Positions 52,912 through 62,621 of a DNA stretch of 64,000 nt are shown one piece after another. Origin of the DNA: Maricaulis maris (lineage in GTDB: Bacteria > Pseudomonadota > Alphaproteobacteria > Caulobacterales > Maricaulaceae); contig NZ_RBIM01000005.1 in the NCBI RefSeq assembly GCF_003634045.1, positions 1 through 64,000 of the forward strand, given 5' to 3'. Numbering within the stretch: the stretch's first letter is position 1; each line of letters starts with the position of its first letter. Both the position numbers and the translations under genes were made by a program. The notes beneath the pieces are model-generated. The model saw nothing but the letters and a program-made list of their open reading frames with translations. It made no database searches and was not told where the DNA came from.

Positions 52912-53649
52912 TTAGGACGCGTGGCCTGCCGAGGCCAGTTCCGATGAATCATCAAGCAGCGCCAAGAGCGCGTCTTCATTGGGCGATGCGGCCGCGACCA
53001 GGGCGCGAAACCCGGCCCCTTCCAGAGGGATGAGGGAGTTGGCCGAAATTCCCAGCGCTGTCACCGATCCCAGCCAATGATGGAGACCGAATTTCCGCAA
53101 CAGGTCGAGGAAGGTCTTGGCGCCGCGGGCCGAGTGGATCAGGACCGAGACCGGCGCGCCGGACACGATGGCCGCAATCGCTTCCTCGCCCAGCGCATCG
53201 ACGGCGACGGCGCCATAGCCGATTGCGTCGCGCACCTTGTAACCATCCGGCTTGAGTGCGCCAGACAGGTCGCCGGAGACATGGATGCCGCGGACATGCA
53301 GCAGCGAACCTTTCTCCGGGTTGAGTTTGCGGCGGATGAGTTGCGCCAGTGAGGTCACATCGCCGCCGGCGGCGTGGACTTTTCTGAAACCGATATCGCG
53401 CGCCGCCTGCGCAGTGGCATCGGCGACGGCGAAGACGGGCAGGTCGCGCTCGCTGCGACGCGGACCCCAGGCACGAACACCATTGGCCGAGGTGAAAACC
53501 AGTGCCTGCACACGCTCGAGACTGGCATCGATGCGGGCGCGGAAATTGATGTCGAGCACGGGCGATATGATGGGGTCGATCCCCATCCGCCGCAGCCCGG
53601 ATGCGGTGCGTTCAGCGCCGGGCCAACCACGTGTGACCAAGACGGTCAT
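52912..53649 (-). CDS. hemD: Uroporphyrinogen-III synthase
   Basis: The 245-residue, two-domain HemD-fold protein, weakly conserved as usual. Recognisable segments: VLVTRGWPGAERTASGLRRMGIDPIISP, LVFTSANGVRAWG, FAVADATAQAARDIGF, and VSVLIHSARGAKTFLDLLRKF. It closes hydroxymethylbilane to uroporphyrinogen III. It overlaps hemC by 4 bp, consistent with coupling to the preceding step. Confidence 0.88.
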   Translation of the reverse strand: MTVLVTRGWPGAERTASGLRRMGIDPIISPVLDINFRARIDASLERVQALVFTSANGVRAWGPRRSERDLPVFAVADATAQAARDIGFRKVHAAGGDVTSLAQLIRRKLNPEKGSLLHVRGIHVSGDLSGALKPDGYKVRDAIGYGAVAVDALGEEAIAAIVSGAPVSVLIHSARGAKTFLDLLRKFGLHHWLGSVTALGISANSLIPLEGAGFRALVAAASPNEDALLALLDDSSELASAGHAS

Positions 53650-54611
53650 GCGCCCACCAGGGCTGCGGCAAGGTCATCGCCGGCGGCGTCGCGCACGGCG
53701 CGGCCGAGCCTGTGTCCGGCCTCGCGGGCGCTATCGGGTGTCGCAGTGGTCATGTCGAATCGAATCTGCTTCCGCCAGCATTGCTTTCCATCAGGAGTCA
53801 AAACTTCGCCGATGAAGTCCATGGATACCTTATTCACATGGGCCGCAATCGGCGTTCGGCAAGAGCCATCGAGTTCGGCGAGGAAGGCGCGCTCGGCGGT
53901 GACGGCCAATTCGGTGTCGCGGTGATGCAGGCCGATGAGGTGGTTTGCTGCCTCCTCATCGCCAGCGCGAATGGCAACGCCGACAGCGCCCTGGGCCGCG
54001 GCCGGCAGCATTTCATCGGCGTGCAACGGGTCACGTCGGGCCTCGTCGCGCCCGAGGCGATTGAGACCGGCTCGGGCCAGGAAGGTGGCGTAGATTTCGC
54101 CGGCGCTCAGCTTGCCGAGGCGGGTATCGACATTGCCGCGCAGCGGGACGACCGTGAGGTCAGGCCGCTTGTGCAGGAGTTGCGCCTGACGGCGCAGGCT
54201 CGCGGTCCCGACTGTGACGCCGGCGGGCAGATCGGCAAGGCGGGTCTCGCCATTGCGGGCGATCAGCATGTCGTGCGGATCTTCGCGTTCCAACAGGGCG
54301 CCGACGACAAGCCCGTCGGGCAAGACGGTCGGGACATCCTTCATCGAGTGCACGGCGAAGGCGGCGCGGCCGTCAAGCTGCGCCTCGTCGATTTCCTTGG
54401 TGAACAACCCCTTGCCGCCCGCTTCGATCAGGGTCCGATCCTGGATCATGTCGCCGGTCGAGACCAGGCCCAGGATCGGGAAATGTGCCTCGACGCCGTC
54501 ACCGGACAGCCCGCATTGTGCGGCCAGCCTGGCCTGGACATCGCGTGCCTGGACAAGGGCCAGCGGAGAGCGGCGGGTGGCGATGGCGAGCGGTCTGGAC
54601 GGCGGCTTCAC
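53646..54611 (-). CDS. hemC: Hydroxymethylbilane synthase
   Basis: The 321-residue enzyme condenses four porphobilinogen molecules. Motifs: IATRRSPLALVQA, GGKGLFTKEID, FAVHSMKDVPT (catalytic Asp), TASLRRQAQL, RGNVDTRL, and the cofactor-attachment Cys in ELDGSCRTPI. Start GTG 54611. First gene of the hemC-hemD-Mic60-HemY-udk operon, divergent from tsaD with only 37 bp between. Confidence 0.96.
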   Translation of the reverse strand: MKPPSRPLAIATRRSPLALVQARDVQARLAAQCGLSGDGVEAHFPILGLVSTGDMIQDRTLIEAGGKGLFTKEIDEAQLDGRAAFAVHSMKDVPTVLPDGLVVGALLEREDPHDMLIARNGETRLADLPAGVTVGTASLRRQAQLLHKRPDLTVVPLRGNVDTRLGKLSAGEIYATFLARAGLNRLGRDEARRDPLHADEMLPAAAQGAVGVAIRAGDEEAANHLIGLHHRDTELAVTAERAFLAELDGSCRTPIAAHVNKVSMDFIGEVLTPDGKQCWRKQIRFDMTTATPDSAREAGHRLGRAVRDAAGDDLAAALVGA

Positions 54612-54648
54612 GTTGCAATCATCCCGGTCTTGGGGCTAGTGGACAGTC

Positions 54649-55782
54649 ATGGACTTAGCGCCCCCCTCACCCCAAGCGCAAGCGCGCGCACTGACCGTGC
54701 TCGGTCTCGAATCCAGTTGCGACGAGACGGCGGCGGCTATCCTGCGCCGCGCGCCGGATGGCCAGGTCGAGGTTCTTGCCGACCGGGTACTCGGCCAGAC
54801 CGAGGCGCATGCGCCCTTCGGCGGGGTGGTGCCGGAGATTGCGGCACGGGCCCATGCCGAGGCCATGGACGGTCTTGTGATGGAAGCACTGGCAGAGGCC
54901 GGGCTGTCGGTCGCCGATCTCGACGGGATCGCCGCGACGTCCGGGCCGGGCCTGATCGGCGGGGTGATGGCGGCGCTGATGACGGCCAAGGGGTTGGCGT
55001 TGGGCGCGGGCAAGCCGCTGATTGCAGTCAATCATCTGGAAGGTCATGCCCTCTCGCCACGGATTTCCGAGCCGCTGGCCTTTCCTTACCTGCTGCTGCT
55101 GGTCTCCGGCGGGCATACGCAATTGCTGATCGCCGAAGATGTCGGCGTCTATCACCGGCTTGGTTCGACGCTGGACGATGCGGCCGGCGAGGCGTTCGAC
55201 AAGACCGCCAAGGTGATGGGGCTGGGCTTTCCCGGCGGGCCGGCGCTGGAGCGCTGCGCCGCGAGCGGTGATGCCAAGCGCTTCGAACTGCCGGTGCCGC
55301 TCAAGGGCAAGCCGGGCTGTGACTTCTCCTTTGCCGGCTTGAAGACCGCGGCCCGCCAGATCTGGGACGGGCTGGAGGCGCCCTCCGATCAGGACAAGGC
55401 GGATCTGTCCGCCAGCGTGCAGGCGGCCATTGCCCGGGCGCTGTCCCGACGCACGCGGCGGGCATTGGCGATGTTTGTCGAGCGCTATCCCGATGCGCCG
55501 CGGCCGATGTCGCTGGTTGTGGCGGGTGGTGTGGCGGCCAACACGGCTGTGCGCGCGGCGCTGGAAGTCGAGGCGGGCGATGCCGGTTTTCGCCTGATCG
55601 CGCCGCCGATGAAATGGTGTACCGACAACGCGGCGATGATCGCGCTTGTCGGTATTGAAAAGCTGGCGCGTGGCCAGATTGACGGGCTGGATGCGCCGGC
55701 ACGGGCGCGCTGGCCATTGGACGCGGCTTCGGCCAAGGCCGATCCGGCCATCGGCTCCGGACGAAAGGGACCCAAGGCATGA
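54649..55782 (+). CDS. tsaD: tRNA t6A37 threonylcarbamoyltransferase
   Basis: The 377-residue ASKHA-fold protein has N-terminal [14 protein letters not shown], iron-binding H-x3-H in [21 protein letters not shown], and [26 protein letters not shown]. It transfers threonylcarbamoyl to A37 of ANN-decoding tRNAs, with TsaB/TsaE encoded elsewhere. It overlaps gpsA by 4 bp. Confidence 0.97.
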   Translation: MDLAPPSPQAQARALTVLGLESSCDETAAAILRRAPDGQVEVLADRVLGQTEAHAPFGGVVPEIAARAHAEAMDGLVMEALAEAGLSVADLDGIAATSGPGLIGGVMAALMTAKGLALGAGKPLIAVNHLEGHALSPRISEPLAFPYLLLLVSGGHTQLLIAEDVGVYHRLGSTLDDAAGEAFDKTAKVMGLGFPGGPALERCAASGDAKRFELPVPLKGKPGCDFSFAGLKTAARQIWDGLEAPSDQDKADLSASVQAAIARALSRRTRRALAMFVERYPDAPRPMSLVVAGGVAANTAVRAALEVEAGDAGFRLIAPPMKWCTDNAAMIALVGIEKLARGQIDGLDAPARARWPLDAASAKADPAIGSGRKGPKA

Positions 55783-56780
55783 GTGAATATCAGAGCATTG
55801 GCGTGATCGGCGCCGGCGCCTGGGGCACCGCCCTGGCGCAAACCGCTGCCAAGGCGGGCCGCGACGTGACCCTGTGGTCCTTCGAGCAGGATGTCACCGA
55901 TGTGGTGAACAGCAAGCACGAGAACACGATCTACCTGCCCGATGTGAAATTGTCCGACGCCATCGAGGCGACGACCTCGATCTCGGATCTCGATGCCTGT
56001 GACGCCATACTGGCGGTCGCCCCGGCCCAGCATCTGCGCCGCGTGCTGGAAAGCTTCCTGCCCTATGCCCGGCCCGGCCTGCCCATCGTGCTGTGCGCCA
56101 AAGGGATCGAGCAGTCTTCGCTGTCGATGATGACCCAGGTCCTGAAGGAAACCATTCCGGCGGCGCTGCCGGCGGTCCTGTCGGGCCCGAGCTTTGCCAT
56201 TGATACGGCTCAGGGCTTGCCGACCGCGGTGACCCTGGCCTGCGCCGATGAGGCGATCGGCAATCGGCTGATCGAAGCCCTCGGCACCAATCGTTTCCGG
56301 CCCTATCTCGCCACCGATCTGATCGGGGCCGAGATTGGCGGCGCGGTGAAGAATGTGCTCGCCATTGGCTGCGGGATATCCGAGGGCAAGGGGCTGGGAA
56401 AATCGGCCCATGCGGCCCTGATCTCACGCGGCTTCGCCGAAATGACCCGGCTCGCCCTGGCGCTGGGTGCCCAGCGCGAGACCCTGGCCGGGCTGTGCGG
56501 TCTGGGTGATCTCGTCCTGACCTGTTCCTCGCCGCAATCGCGCAACATGTCCTGCGGCCTCGCGCTGGGGCGCGGGGTGTCGCTGGACGACATCATGGCC
56601 GGCCGCCGGGCGGTGACCGAGGGCGTCGCCAGCGCCCCGGCCGTGGTCGAACTGGCGCGCCGTCATGGCGTTGAAATGCCGATCTGTGAAGCGGTCAATG
56701 AGATCCTGGCCGGCCGGGCCAGTGTTGATGACGCCATCGAGACCCTGCTTGCGCGTCCTTTCACGCTGGAGACCGCCTGA
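55779..56780 (+). CDS. gpsA: NAD(P)-dependent glycerol-3-phosphate dehydrogenase
   Basis: The 333-residue protein has Rossmann motif [21 protein letters not shown] at the N-terminus. Substrate-site segments are [18 protein letters not shown] and [37 protein letters not shown] with the catalytic Lys. It makes glycerol-3-phosphate for phospholipids. Second gene of the tsaD operon. Confidence 0.97.
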   Translation: MSEYQSIGVIGAGAWGTALAQTAAKAGRDVTLWSFEQDVTDVVNSKHENTIYLPDVKLSDAIEATTSISDLDACDAILAVAPAQHLRRVLESFLPYARPGLPIVLCAKGIEQSSLSMMTQVLKETIPAALPAVLSGPSFAIDTAQGLPTAVTLACADEAIGNRLIEALGTNRFRPYLATDLIGAEIGGAVKNVLAIGCGISEGKGLGKSAHAALISRGFAEMTRLALALGAQRETLAGLCGLGDLVLTCSSPQSRNMSCGLALGRGVSLDDIMAGRRAVTEGVASAPAVVELARRHGVEMPICEAVNEILAGRASVDDAIETLLARPFTLETA

Positions 56781-57073
56781 TGCTCTTTCTGGTTCACACT
56801 TGGGACCGGCCCGGCGCGCTGGACGTCCGCATGGCCAATCGCGACGCCCATATCGCCTGGCTGAAAGCGGCGGGCACCAGCGTGAAGGCGGCGGGCCCCT
56901 GGCTCGACGATGCCGAGCAGATGGCCGGATCGCTGCTGATCATCGAGGCGAGCGACCGCACCGCGCTGGATGCCTGGCTGGCGACCGATCCCTACCAGTC
57001 CGCCGGCCTGTTCGAGCGGGTTGAGGTGGCGCCCTATCGCTGGGTCTTCAATCCGCCGGTCGAGGCCGGCTGA
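56780..57073 (+). CDS. YciI-like family protein
   Basis: The 97-residue ferredoxin-like fold has the YciI pattern HTWDRPGALDVRMANRDAHIAWLKAAG and DPYQSAGLFERVEVAPYRWVF, with the His/Asp pair of the putative active site. Enzymatic role unknown. TGATG overlaps link it to gpsA before and the Rieske gene after; its conserved place behind gpsA is common in alphaproteobacteria. Confidence 0.88.
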   Translation: MLFLVHTWDRPGALDVRMANRDAHIAWLKAAGTSVKAAGPWLDDAEQMAGSLLIIEASDRTALDAWLATDPYQSAGLFERVEVAPYRWVFNPPVEAG

Positions 57074-57408
57074 TGCGGCCCAAGCCGCCGCCCGGTACCA
57101 TTCTTGGCCGTCTGGATGATCTACCGGATCCCGGCGCCCGTGCATCGGCCTGGGAAGGCCGGGCCGTCGTCTTGATCCGCCGCGGCGAGACTGTGACCGC
57201 CTTCATCAATCTCTGCCCGCATGCCGGCTTGCCACTTTGCCTTCCCGACGGGCGCGGCCTCCTGCACAAGGGCGAAACGCTGGTTTGCCCGGTTCATGGC
57301 GCCAGCTTTGATGCTGCGAGCGGCGAGTGCACGGGCGGTCCTGCTGCCGGCGACCGCCTCACAGCGATCCCGGTCGAGATCGTCGGCGCCGAGGTGCGCG
57401 CCCTGTGA
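57073..57408 (+). CDS. Rieske [2Fe-2S] domain protein
   Basis: The 111-residue protein has cluster ligands C-x-H in NLCPHAGLPL and C-x2-H in LVCPVHGASFD, the standard Rieske ferredoxin set. No signal peptide or membrane anchor, so it is a cytosolic Rieske-type protein. Its partner oxidoreductase is not evident. It overlaps both neighbours. Confidence 0.9.
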   Translation: MRPKPPPGTILGRLDDLPDPGARASAWEGRAVVLIRRGETVTAFINLCPHAGLPLCLPDGRGLLHKGETLVCPVHGASFDAASGECTGGPAAGDRLTAIPVEIVGAEVRAL

Positions 57409-57731
57409 CCGGCAATCTTTTCAACAAGCTGCCCGATGCGAGCCGTAACGAGATCGCCGAAATTCTGGCGCGCGGCAATGAGGTCCGCATTGAGCGGATT
57501 GTCTCGCGCGGCCAGTCATCGCCGGACGGGTTCTGGTATGACCAGAGCGAACATGAATGGGTCGCCCTGCTCGCCGGGTCGGCGAGGCTGGAGTTGCAGG
57601 ATCCGGAGCAATGCCTGGAGTTGACGCCGGGCGATCACGTGCTGATCCCGGCCCATCGCCGTCACCGGGTGGCTGCGACCGCTGCGGATGTCGAGACGGT
57701 CTGGTTGGCGGTTTTCTATTCCGACGGCTGA
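57405..57731 (+). CDS. Small cupin-domain protein
   Basis: The product has 108 residues from GTG 57405, overlapping the Rieske stop by 4 bp. The cupin motifs are weak in metal ligands but clear in shape: GFWYDQSEHEWVALLAGSARLELQDP and LTPGDHVLIPAHRRHRVAATAADVETVWLAVFY. It resembles phosphoribosylaminoimidazole-type or YxiE-like cupins of unknown function. Last gene of the tsaD operon. Confidence 0.82.
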   Translation: MTGNLFNKLPDASRNEIAEILARGNEVRIERIVSRGQSSPDGFWYDQSEHEWVALLAGSARLELQDPEQCLELTPGDHVLIPAHRRHRVAATAADVETVWLAVFYSDG

Positions 57732-58171
57732 GTGGCTGCCGGCAGATTGGTGATGGCATCAACCAGTGCCTGACCAGTCGGCTGATCCTTGACCACGGTA
57801 CAGAAACTGCCATCCATCGAGCGGTGATAAATCACCGCATCTGTTGTGTGGGAGTGTTGCTGGCCGGCGGCGCGGTAAAAGTCCGCATTGGCCGCATCCA
57901 TCGCGGTCTTGGTGGTCTGGTCCAAATCTGACACAGCGAGGATGACGTCGCCGGTCTCGCCGTTCAGAGACCAGGACACGCGGGTCAGACCGGCCGGTCC
58001 GGTTTCCAGCAGGGTCTGGCCCGGCTCGAGCAGGGTCGACGGCGTTTCCGCAAAACAGGCGTCCGAGCTGGCGAGATTATCCTCGCTGAAACCGGTATTG
58101 ATGGTCGAGCCTTGCTCAGACGAGCAGGCAGCCAGCAGGGCCAGGGCAGGCAGGGCGATCCAGATTTTCAT
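57716..58171 (-). CDS. Hypothetical lipoprotein
   Basis: The product has 151 residues from ATG 58171, with lipobox LLAAC. The mature part contains GETGDVILAVSDLDQTTKTAMDAANADFYRAAGQQHSHTTDAVIYH and two Cys. No family recognised. The gene overlaps the end of the convergent cupin gene by 16 bp. Confidence 0.65.
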   Translation of the reverse strand: MKIWIALPALALLAACSSEQGSTINTGFSEDNLASSDACFAETPSTLLEPGQTLLETGPAGLTRVSWSLNGETGDVILAVSDLDQTTKTAMDAANADFYRAAGQQHSHTTDAVIYHRSMDGSFCTVVKDQPTGQALVDAITNLPAATQPSE

Positions 58172-58307
58172 TTCGGCGCACTCCGTAGCGACGCGATACG
58201 GCTGGCGTATACCGAGCGTGAAAGGCGCGGTGAAATGAATGTTTTGTGTCGGGGTAGAGGCGGTATGCAACACGCGCTTTGCCGACATGGCCTGTCAGCG
58301 CAAATAC

Positions 58308-58868
58308 TCAGCTCTCAAGCCGAGCCTTCAAGCGCACCAACGCGCCCCGCCATTCCGTTTTCCAGTGTTCGCAATCCTCGGCCGTTTCGAGGTTCTCATG
58401 GCTGAGGCTGATCTGGGCTTTCGGGCCTGTCGCGCCCGCCTTGGTGGCGAGCCAGACCGAGAGGCGACCACCCTCGGACCAATGTCCGTTGATAGATTTG
58501 CCCGGGGTGCCGGATGTCCGGCTGAAAACGCCATCAGGACCCCATTCGGCGAAATCGGGTAGATCGAACGCCGCTTCGACGCTTGCCGGATCGGTCGCGA
58601 TCGTCTTCGATCCGGAAGCCTGGTACTTGCCGTCGCCAGCGGCCCGCTCATGCGGATCGCGGCGACCGGTCAGCATTTCCCAGGTGCCGGACACCATTTG
58701 CGCCCACCAGAATGACAGGCCGTGCTTGTCGCGCAGAGTCCGGGCCAAGGCTCGGTGGTCCATCTCGCCCGCCCAGCCATCGAGCTCGGCGCGCCATTCC
58801 GGCCAGTTCCGACCGGTGGCTGCCTTGACGGCCGCATCCGAGATGGGCGGGGTCCAGACCTCAACCAT
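58308..58868 (-). CDS. DUF4287/SRPBCC-like hypothetical protein
   Basis: The 186-residue N-terminal part, TGRNWPEWRAELDGWAGEMDHRALARTLRDKHGLSFWWAQMVSGTWE, resembles DUF4287-type modules seen with SRPBCC proteins. The C-terminal part (about 75-180) has the curved-sheet pattern of SRPBCC/AHSA1 domains (SKTIATDPASVEAAF, LSVWLATKAGATGPKAQISLSHENL). Ligand unknown. It is probably in one unit with the upstream creatininase-family gene. Confidence 0.65.
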   Translation of the reverse strand: MVEVWTPPISDAAVKAATGRNWPEWRAELDGWAGEMDHRALARTLRDKHGLSFWWAQMVSGTWEMLTGRRDPHERAAGDGKYQASGSKTIATDPASVEAAFDLPDFAEWGPDGVFSRTSGTPGKSINGHWSEGGRLSVWLATKAGATGPKAQISLSHENLETAEDCEHWKTEWRGALVRLKARLES

Positions 58869-58874
58869 GATTTT

Positions 58875-59633
58875 CTACGCCGGTTGCAGGGCCGGCTTAG
58901 CGTCGAAGAATTTGGCGCACTCGGCGATCAGCGCCTGCTTGGCAAAACTGACGATCTCGGCGCCTTTTTCCGGTGTGGCCTGCGACGGGTCGGAACCAAT
59001 CCGGCCGTCCGGGAATTTCCGGCGATAGTCCGCCGCGTCACTGAACCCGCCCACCGGGGCGATCTTCGGGCTCATCTCAACATGTTTGATGGCGTGCGGA
59101 TGGGCGTAATAGGTCACCGAGACCTCCGACGCCGTGGCATGCATGCCCTCGCCGACCGGGAAGAGCTTGCGGCAGGTGTCCATGACGCCGGGCAGTTCCC
59201 ACCAATTGCGCTGCATCAACTGGACCGGGCAGGCGGCGCCATCGAGTGAGAAATTGGCGTAATACTCGGCGAAAGCCGCGTTGATCGTGGTGATATTGCC
59301 GCCATGGCCATTGAGGAAATAGATGCGGTCGAATCCGTGACGGGTCAGGCTCTCAATCCAGTCATTGATGACCGCAATCATGGTCGAGGGCCGCAGTGTC
59401 ATCGAGCCGGCAAAGCCGAGGTGGTGCTGGGCGATGCCGACATTGAAAGTCGGCCCGACCAGGAGGCCGGCTTCGGCGCCGGCTTCGGCGGCGATCACTT
59501 CCGGGCAGATCGCATCGGTCCCGACCAGCCCGTTCGGGCCGTGTTGTTCGGTCGATCCGATGGGGATGATGATCCCCTTGCAGGTGTTGAGATAGGCCTC
59601 GACTTCAGGCCAGGACGCGTGGTGCAGCAGCAT
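58875..59633 (-). CDS. Creatininase-family amidohydrolase
   Basis: The 252-residue protein has metal-ligand motifs IPIGSTEQHGPNGLVGTDA (Glu, His, Asp) and FLNGHGGNITTINAAF, and VGEGMHATASEVS late in the chain. Family members hydrolyse creatinine or related ring amides, or are MftE/FAPy-type enzymes. The substrate is not known here. Confidence 0.88.
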   Translation of the reverse strand: MLLHHASWPEVEAYLNTCKGIIIPIGSTEQHGPNGLVGTDAICPEVIAAEAGAEAGLLVGPTFNVGIAQHHLGFAGSMTLRPSTMIAVINDWIESLTRHGFDRIYFLNGHGGNITTINAAFAEYYANFSLDGAACPVQLMQRNWWELPGVMDTCRKLFPVGEGMHATASEVSVTYYAHPHAIKHVEMSPKIAPVGGFSDAADYRRKFPDGRIGSDPSQATPEKGAEIVSFAKQALIAECAKFFDAKPALQPA

Positions 59634-59719
59634 GACAGCCCTCTCCGGGATAGCGCTTGTCCGGGGAGCTAAGCCGCGACGGCGACCGGGCGCAAGGGCT
59701 GGATGCGGCGCGAGGTCGT

Positions 59720-59800
59720 CTAGAGGCGACGGCTCTCGCGGCGGTAGAGCCAGGCCGCCAGGGCGGATGCGACAGCGGCAAAAGCCAGAATGAAATGCAT
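59720..59800 (-). CDS. 26-residue single-pass membrane peptide
   Basis: ATG 59800 is preceded at 3 nt by the strong ribosome site GGAGGGG (59804-59810 on the other strand). The peptide starts MHFILAFAAVASALAAWLY and ends with a basic RRESRRL tail, a typical small inner-membrane protein with an N-out helix and positive cytosolic end. No other gene covers this gap. Confidence 0.5.
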   Translation of the reverse strand: MHFILAFAAVASALAAWLYRRESRRL

Positions 59801-59981
59801 GGACCCCTCCATTGCGGCGTGTCGCCGCTTGTGCCCATGTCTATCGCCTAAGTCCTTATCAACCGTAAAAGAATCGCGATTCAACCGGCATCGTCACAGC
59901 TTCGTGAGCGATGTGTCAGGAGCCTGTCGCCTCGCGGCGTTGTATGAGAGCCTCAAACATCTTGTTGTGTGAGGGGAAATC

Positions 59982-60734
59982 ATGCGTCGACTTTTCATTG
60001 CTTCTGTTGCCCTGGCCGCTCTGGTGGCCGGACCCGTCCTGGCCCAGGACGATCCGATGCCCGTGAGCATCGAAAATGCTGTCGCCGATGCGAGCCGCCC
60101 GGAGGCGGATCGCCAGCTGGACGCCAATCGCCATCCCGCTGAAGTTCTTTTGTTTGCCGGTGTCGAGCCGGGTTGGCGCATTGCTGATCTCGCCGCCGGC
60201 AGCGGATATTATTCCCGCGTGCTCTCGACCGCAGTTGGTGCCGAGGGTCATGTCTACACCATGAACCCGACCTGGGTTGCCGAACGGTTTGCCGAGACCG
60301 ATGCCGGCCTTGCGGCCTTTGCGGGTGAGCGGGCCAACATGACCCATTCCAGCTCCGCCATCGAGGCCTTCGGCGACAATGTTGACGGTGAGTTGGACGC
60401 TGTATTCATGGTGCTTTTCTACCATGACACGGCATGGGACGGCACCGACCGGACCGCCATGAATGCCGCGGTTTTTGACGCCTTGCGTCCCGGCGGCGTC
60501 TACGTGGTCGTCGATCACCGGGCCGTGGAGGGCGCAGGTTTGACGGTGGTTGAAAGCCTGCACCGGATCGAGGAGGCAGCGGTGGTCGAGGAAATCACCG
60601 CCGCCGGTTTCGAACTGGACGGGTCGAGCGACATGTTGGCCAATCCGGAAGACAGTCGTGAGATCAGCCCGTTCGACCCATCCATCCGCCGTCAGACCGA
60701 CCGCTTCGTCCTGCGCTTTCGCAAGCCGGAGTAA
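59982..60734 (+). CDS. Secreted class I methyltransferase-like protein
   Basis: The 250-residue protein has a clear signal peptide (MRRLFIASVALAALVAGPVLAQ), then a Rossmann methyltransferase core: VEPGWRIADLAAGSGYYSRVLSTAVGAEGHVYTMNP (SAM-binding motif I), LDAVFMVLFYHDTAW, and LRPGGVYVVVDH. Export of a SAM-dependent enzyme is odd, since SAM is not expected in the periplasm. The family of exported predicted methyltransferases is known, but its reaction is not. Its stop directly abuts that of the convergent chemoreceptor gene. Confidence 0.82.
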   Translation: MRRLFIASVALAALVAGPVLAQDDPMPVSIENAVADASRPEADRQLDANRHPAEVLLFAGVEPGWRIADLAAGSGYYSRVLSTAVGAEGHVYTMNPTWVAERFAETDAGLAAFAGERANMTHSSSAIEAFGDNVDGELDAVFMVLFYHDTAWDGTDRTAMNAAVFDALRPGGVYVVVDHRAVEGAGLTVVESLHRIEEAAVVEEITAAGFELDGSSDMLANPEDSREISPFDPSIRRQTDRFVLRFRKPE

Positions 60735-62192
60735 TCAGGCGGCATCCAACTCGGACCGGAAGCGGTTGAGCTCCTCGTCGAGGCGGCTCGCCGCTTCTCC
60801 CAGTTCGCCGGATGCGCGTGTGAAGGCCTCGGCGGCGGCATTGGTCCGCTCGGCGGCTTCGGTGACCGAGTGCATGGAATTATTCACCTCGATCGTCTCG
60901 ACCGCCGCGCGTTCGGCGAGTGAGGCGATTTCCTGGGTCGCCTGGTTTTGCTCCGAGAAGGCGCCCTGCACGCTTTCGGTGGATTGGCGCAGTTCGGAGA
61001 TGATTTCCGCAATGCGCCCGAGAGCCTCGGCAGCGCCACCTGACGCGCCGCGCATCGCTTCGATCTTCTGACCGATATCGCTGGACGCTCGCGTGGTCTG
61101 CTCGGCCAGTGCCTTCACCTCGGACGCCACCACCGCGAAACCCTTGCCGGCCTCACCGGCGCGCGCTGCCTCGATCGTGGCGTTCAGTGCCAGCAGGTTG
61201 GTCTGCTCGGCAACGCCGGCGACCAGGCGCATGATGTCTTCGATTTCCTTGGCCGCGGTTTCCAGCGCGTCGATCGACCGACCCGCGCCTTCGGCTTCGG
61301 CGGCCGCCCGGTCGGACACATCATCACTGTTCTGGAGGATGCGCGCGACCTCGCCGATCGAGGCGGACAATTCTTGCGCAGCGGCGGCCACAGACTGGAC
61401 ATTGCTGTTGGTCGTCGAGGCTCTGGAGGACGCCTCAGACGCCCCCTCGCGCGTTGCTTCGGCATCGCCGCTGAGATCGCCGGCCAAGCTGCTGACCTGA
61501 CCGGCCGCGCCGGAAATCCCTCCGGATACGACCCGCAAGGCTTCCTCGAATTCCCGGGCCAGGGCTGCGATGGCGAGGCGCTGGCGATCCGCATTGTCCT
61601 TGGTTGCGACCTGGGCGTCGGCGCTTTGGGCAGCGGCTGATTGCGCTGCGGCGGCTTCGTCGGCCTTGTGATCAGCGCCATTGAGGGCTTGTGACGCATG
61701 GTAGGTCATCCATACCAGCGCGCCGGATTGTCCGATGACGATTACGGCGTGGAAGACGACACGGAAGAAGTCGGCGCCATCCGGAAACACCGCCCAGGGC
61801 AGAAAGAAGTTCAGCGAAAGGTGGTGGACGGCCGTCGCTGCCGACGCGGCGACGATCACGCGCCAATCAAGCATCACCGCCGAGATCGAAAGGGCGGCGA
61901 AAAACATCATGTGCATGTCGATCTGCCACGGTGAACCACTTAACAAATAGACAAACAGCGCCGGATAACCGATGAGCGCCGTGCCGACTGTGGCCCGCGA
62001 GACCGCACTGTTCGGGTCCAGCCGCCAGCTGGCGACCGCTATGGCGAGCAGGACAAAGCCGACCAGTCCTGCCGGGACAAGACGGTTGCTGGCAAAAATG
62101 CCTGCGGTCACGATCAAGCTGATACACAGGCCGACCATGATCAGCAGGGTCACGGTTTGGGCGCGCTGGCGGATGTGGTTGAGGCTGGTCAT
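60735..62192 (-). CDS. Methyl-accepting chemotaxis protein with multi-helix N-terminus
   Basis: The 485-residue protein has about six membrane helices in the first 190 residues with almost no periplasmic loop domain, then a linker and a C-terminal signalling domain. The hairpin tip is [43 protein letters not shown], the canonical CheA/CheW contact. It probably senses a membrane or energy signal. It overlaps the next upstream gene by 4 bp, so the two are made together. Confidence 0.92.
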   Translation of the reverse strand: MTSLNHIRQRAQTVTLLIMVGLCISLIVTAGIFASNRLVPAGLVGFVLLAIAVASWRLDPNSAVSRATVGTALIGYPALFVYLLSGSPWQIDMHMMFFAALSISAVMLDWRVIVAASAATAVHHLSLNFFLPWAVFPDGADFFRVVFHAVIVIGQSGALVWMTYHASQALNGADHKADEAAAAQSAAAQSADAQVATKDNADRQRLAIAALAREFEEALRVVSGGISGAAGQVSSLAGDLSGDAEATREGASEASSRASTTNSNVQSVAAAAQELSASIGEVARILQNSDDVSDRAAAEAEGAGRSIDALETAAKEIEDIMRLVAGVAEQTNLLALNATIEAARAGEAGKGFAVVASEVKALAEQTTRASSDIGQKIEAMRGASGGAAEALGRIAEIISELRQSTESVQGAFSEQNQATQEIASLAERAAVETIEVNNSMHSVTEAAERTNAAAEAFTRASGELGEAASRLDEELNRFRSELDAA

Positions 62193-62536
62193 GTCGATGG
62201 GGTCTCTGCTGAGGATCGGATGGACTGGGCTGTCGGGGTCTGGTTGATCAGGCAGCCGTGCAACGTGTTGGCCGGGATGATGAGCCAGGCGCCGGCGTCA
62301 CGCAGGGCTTGGCGATCATCTGCGGCCGGCAAGACGAATACGCCGATATTGGCGGTGCGCCCGATCATCAGTGCTGACTGACCGGCGGCGGCACCAGCAA
62401 TGATAACATCCCGGGCCTGCCATCCCGGCGGGAAGACAGCGGCGTAGCGATCATCAGTCGCCGGTTCTGCGACCGCCAAAAGGGGCGTCACGCCAACGAT
62501 TGCAATCACAAGTATAGTCGGAATGAATTTTATCAT
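62189..62536 (-). CDS. Secreted hypothetical protein coupled to the chemoreceptor
   Basis: The 115-residue protein has a signal peptide ([23 protein letters not shown]). The mature part has [50 protein letters not shown], alternating strands and helices similar in feel to small periplasmic ligand-binding or YfiR-type domains. Start ATG 62536. The 4-bp overlap with the receptor gene suggests a partner role (inference). Confidence 0.65.
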   Translation of the reverse strand: MIKFIPTILVIAIVGVTPLLAVAEPATDDRYAAVFPPGWQARDVIIAGAAAGQSALMIGRTANIGVFVLPAADDRQALRDAGAWLIIPANTLHGCLINQTPTAQSIRSSAETPST

Positions 62537-62621
62537 TGTCTATATACAGGCCTGCAAATGGCTGCCTGTTCTAAACGTATGACAGTTAATCAGTGTTTAC
62601 CGTTTCCACACGCTACCGGAT

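Noticed and set aside
53712-55271. 519-codon plus-strand ORF across hemC and tsaD
   Set aside because: Runs antisense to hemC and out of frame with tsaD, both of which have clear catalytic motifs.
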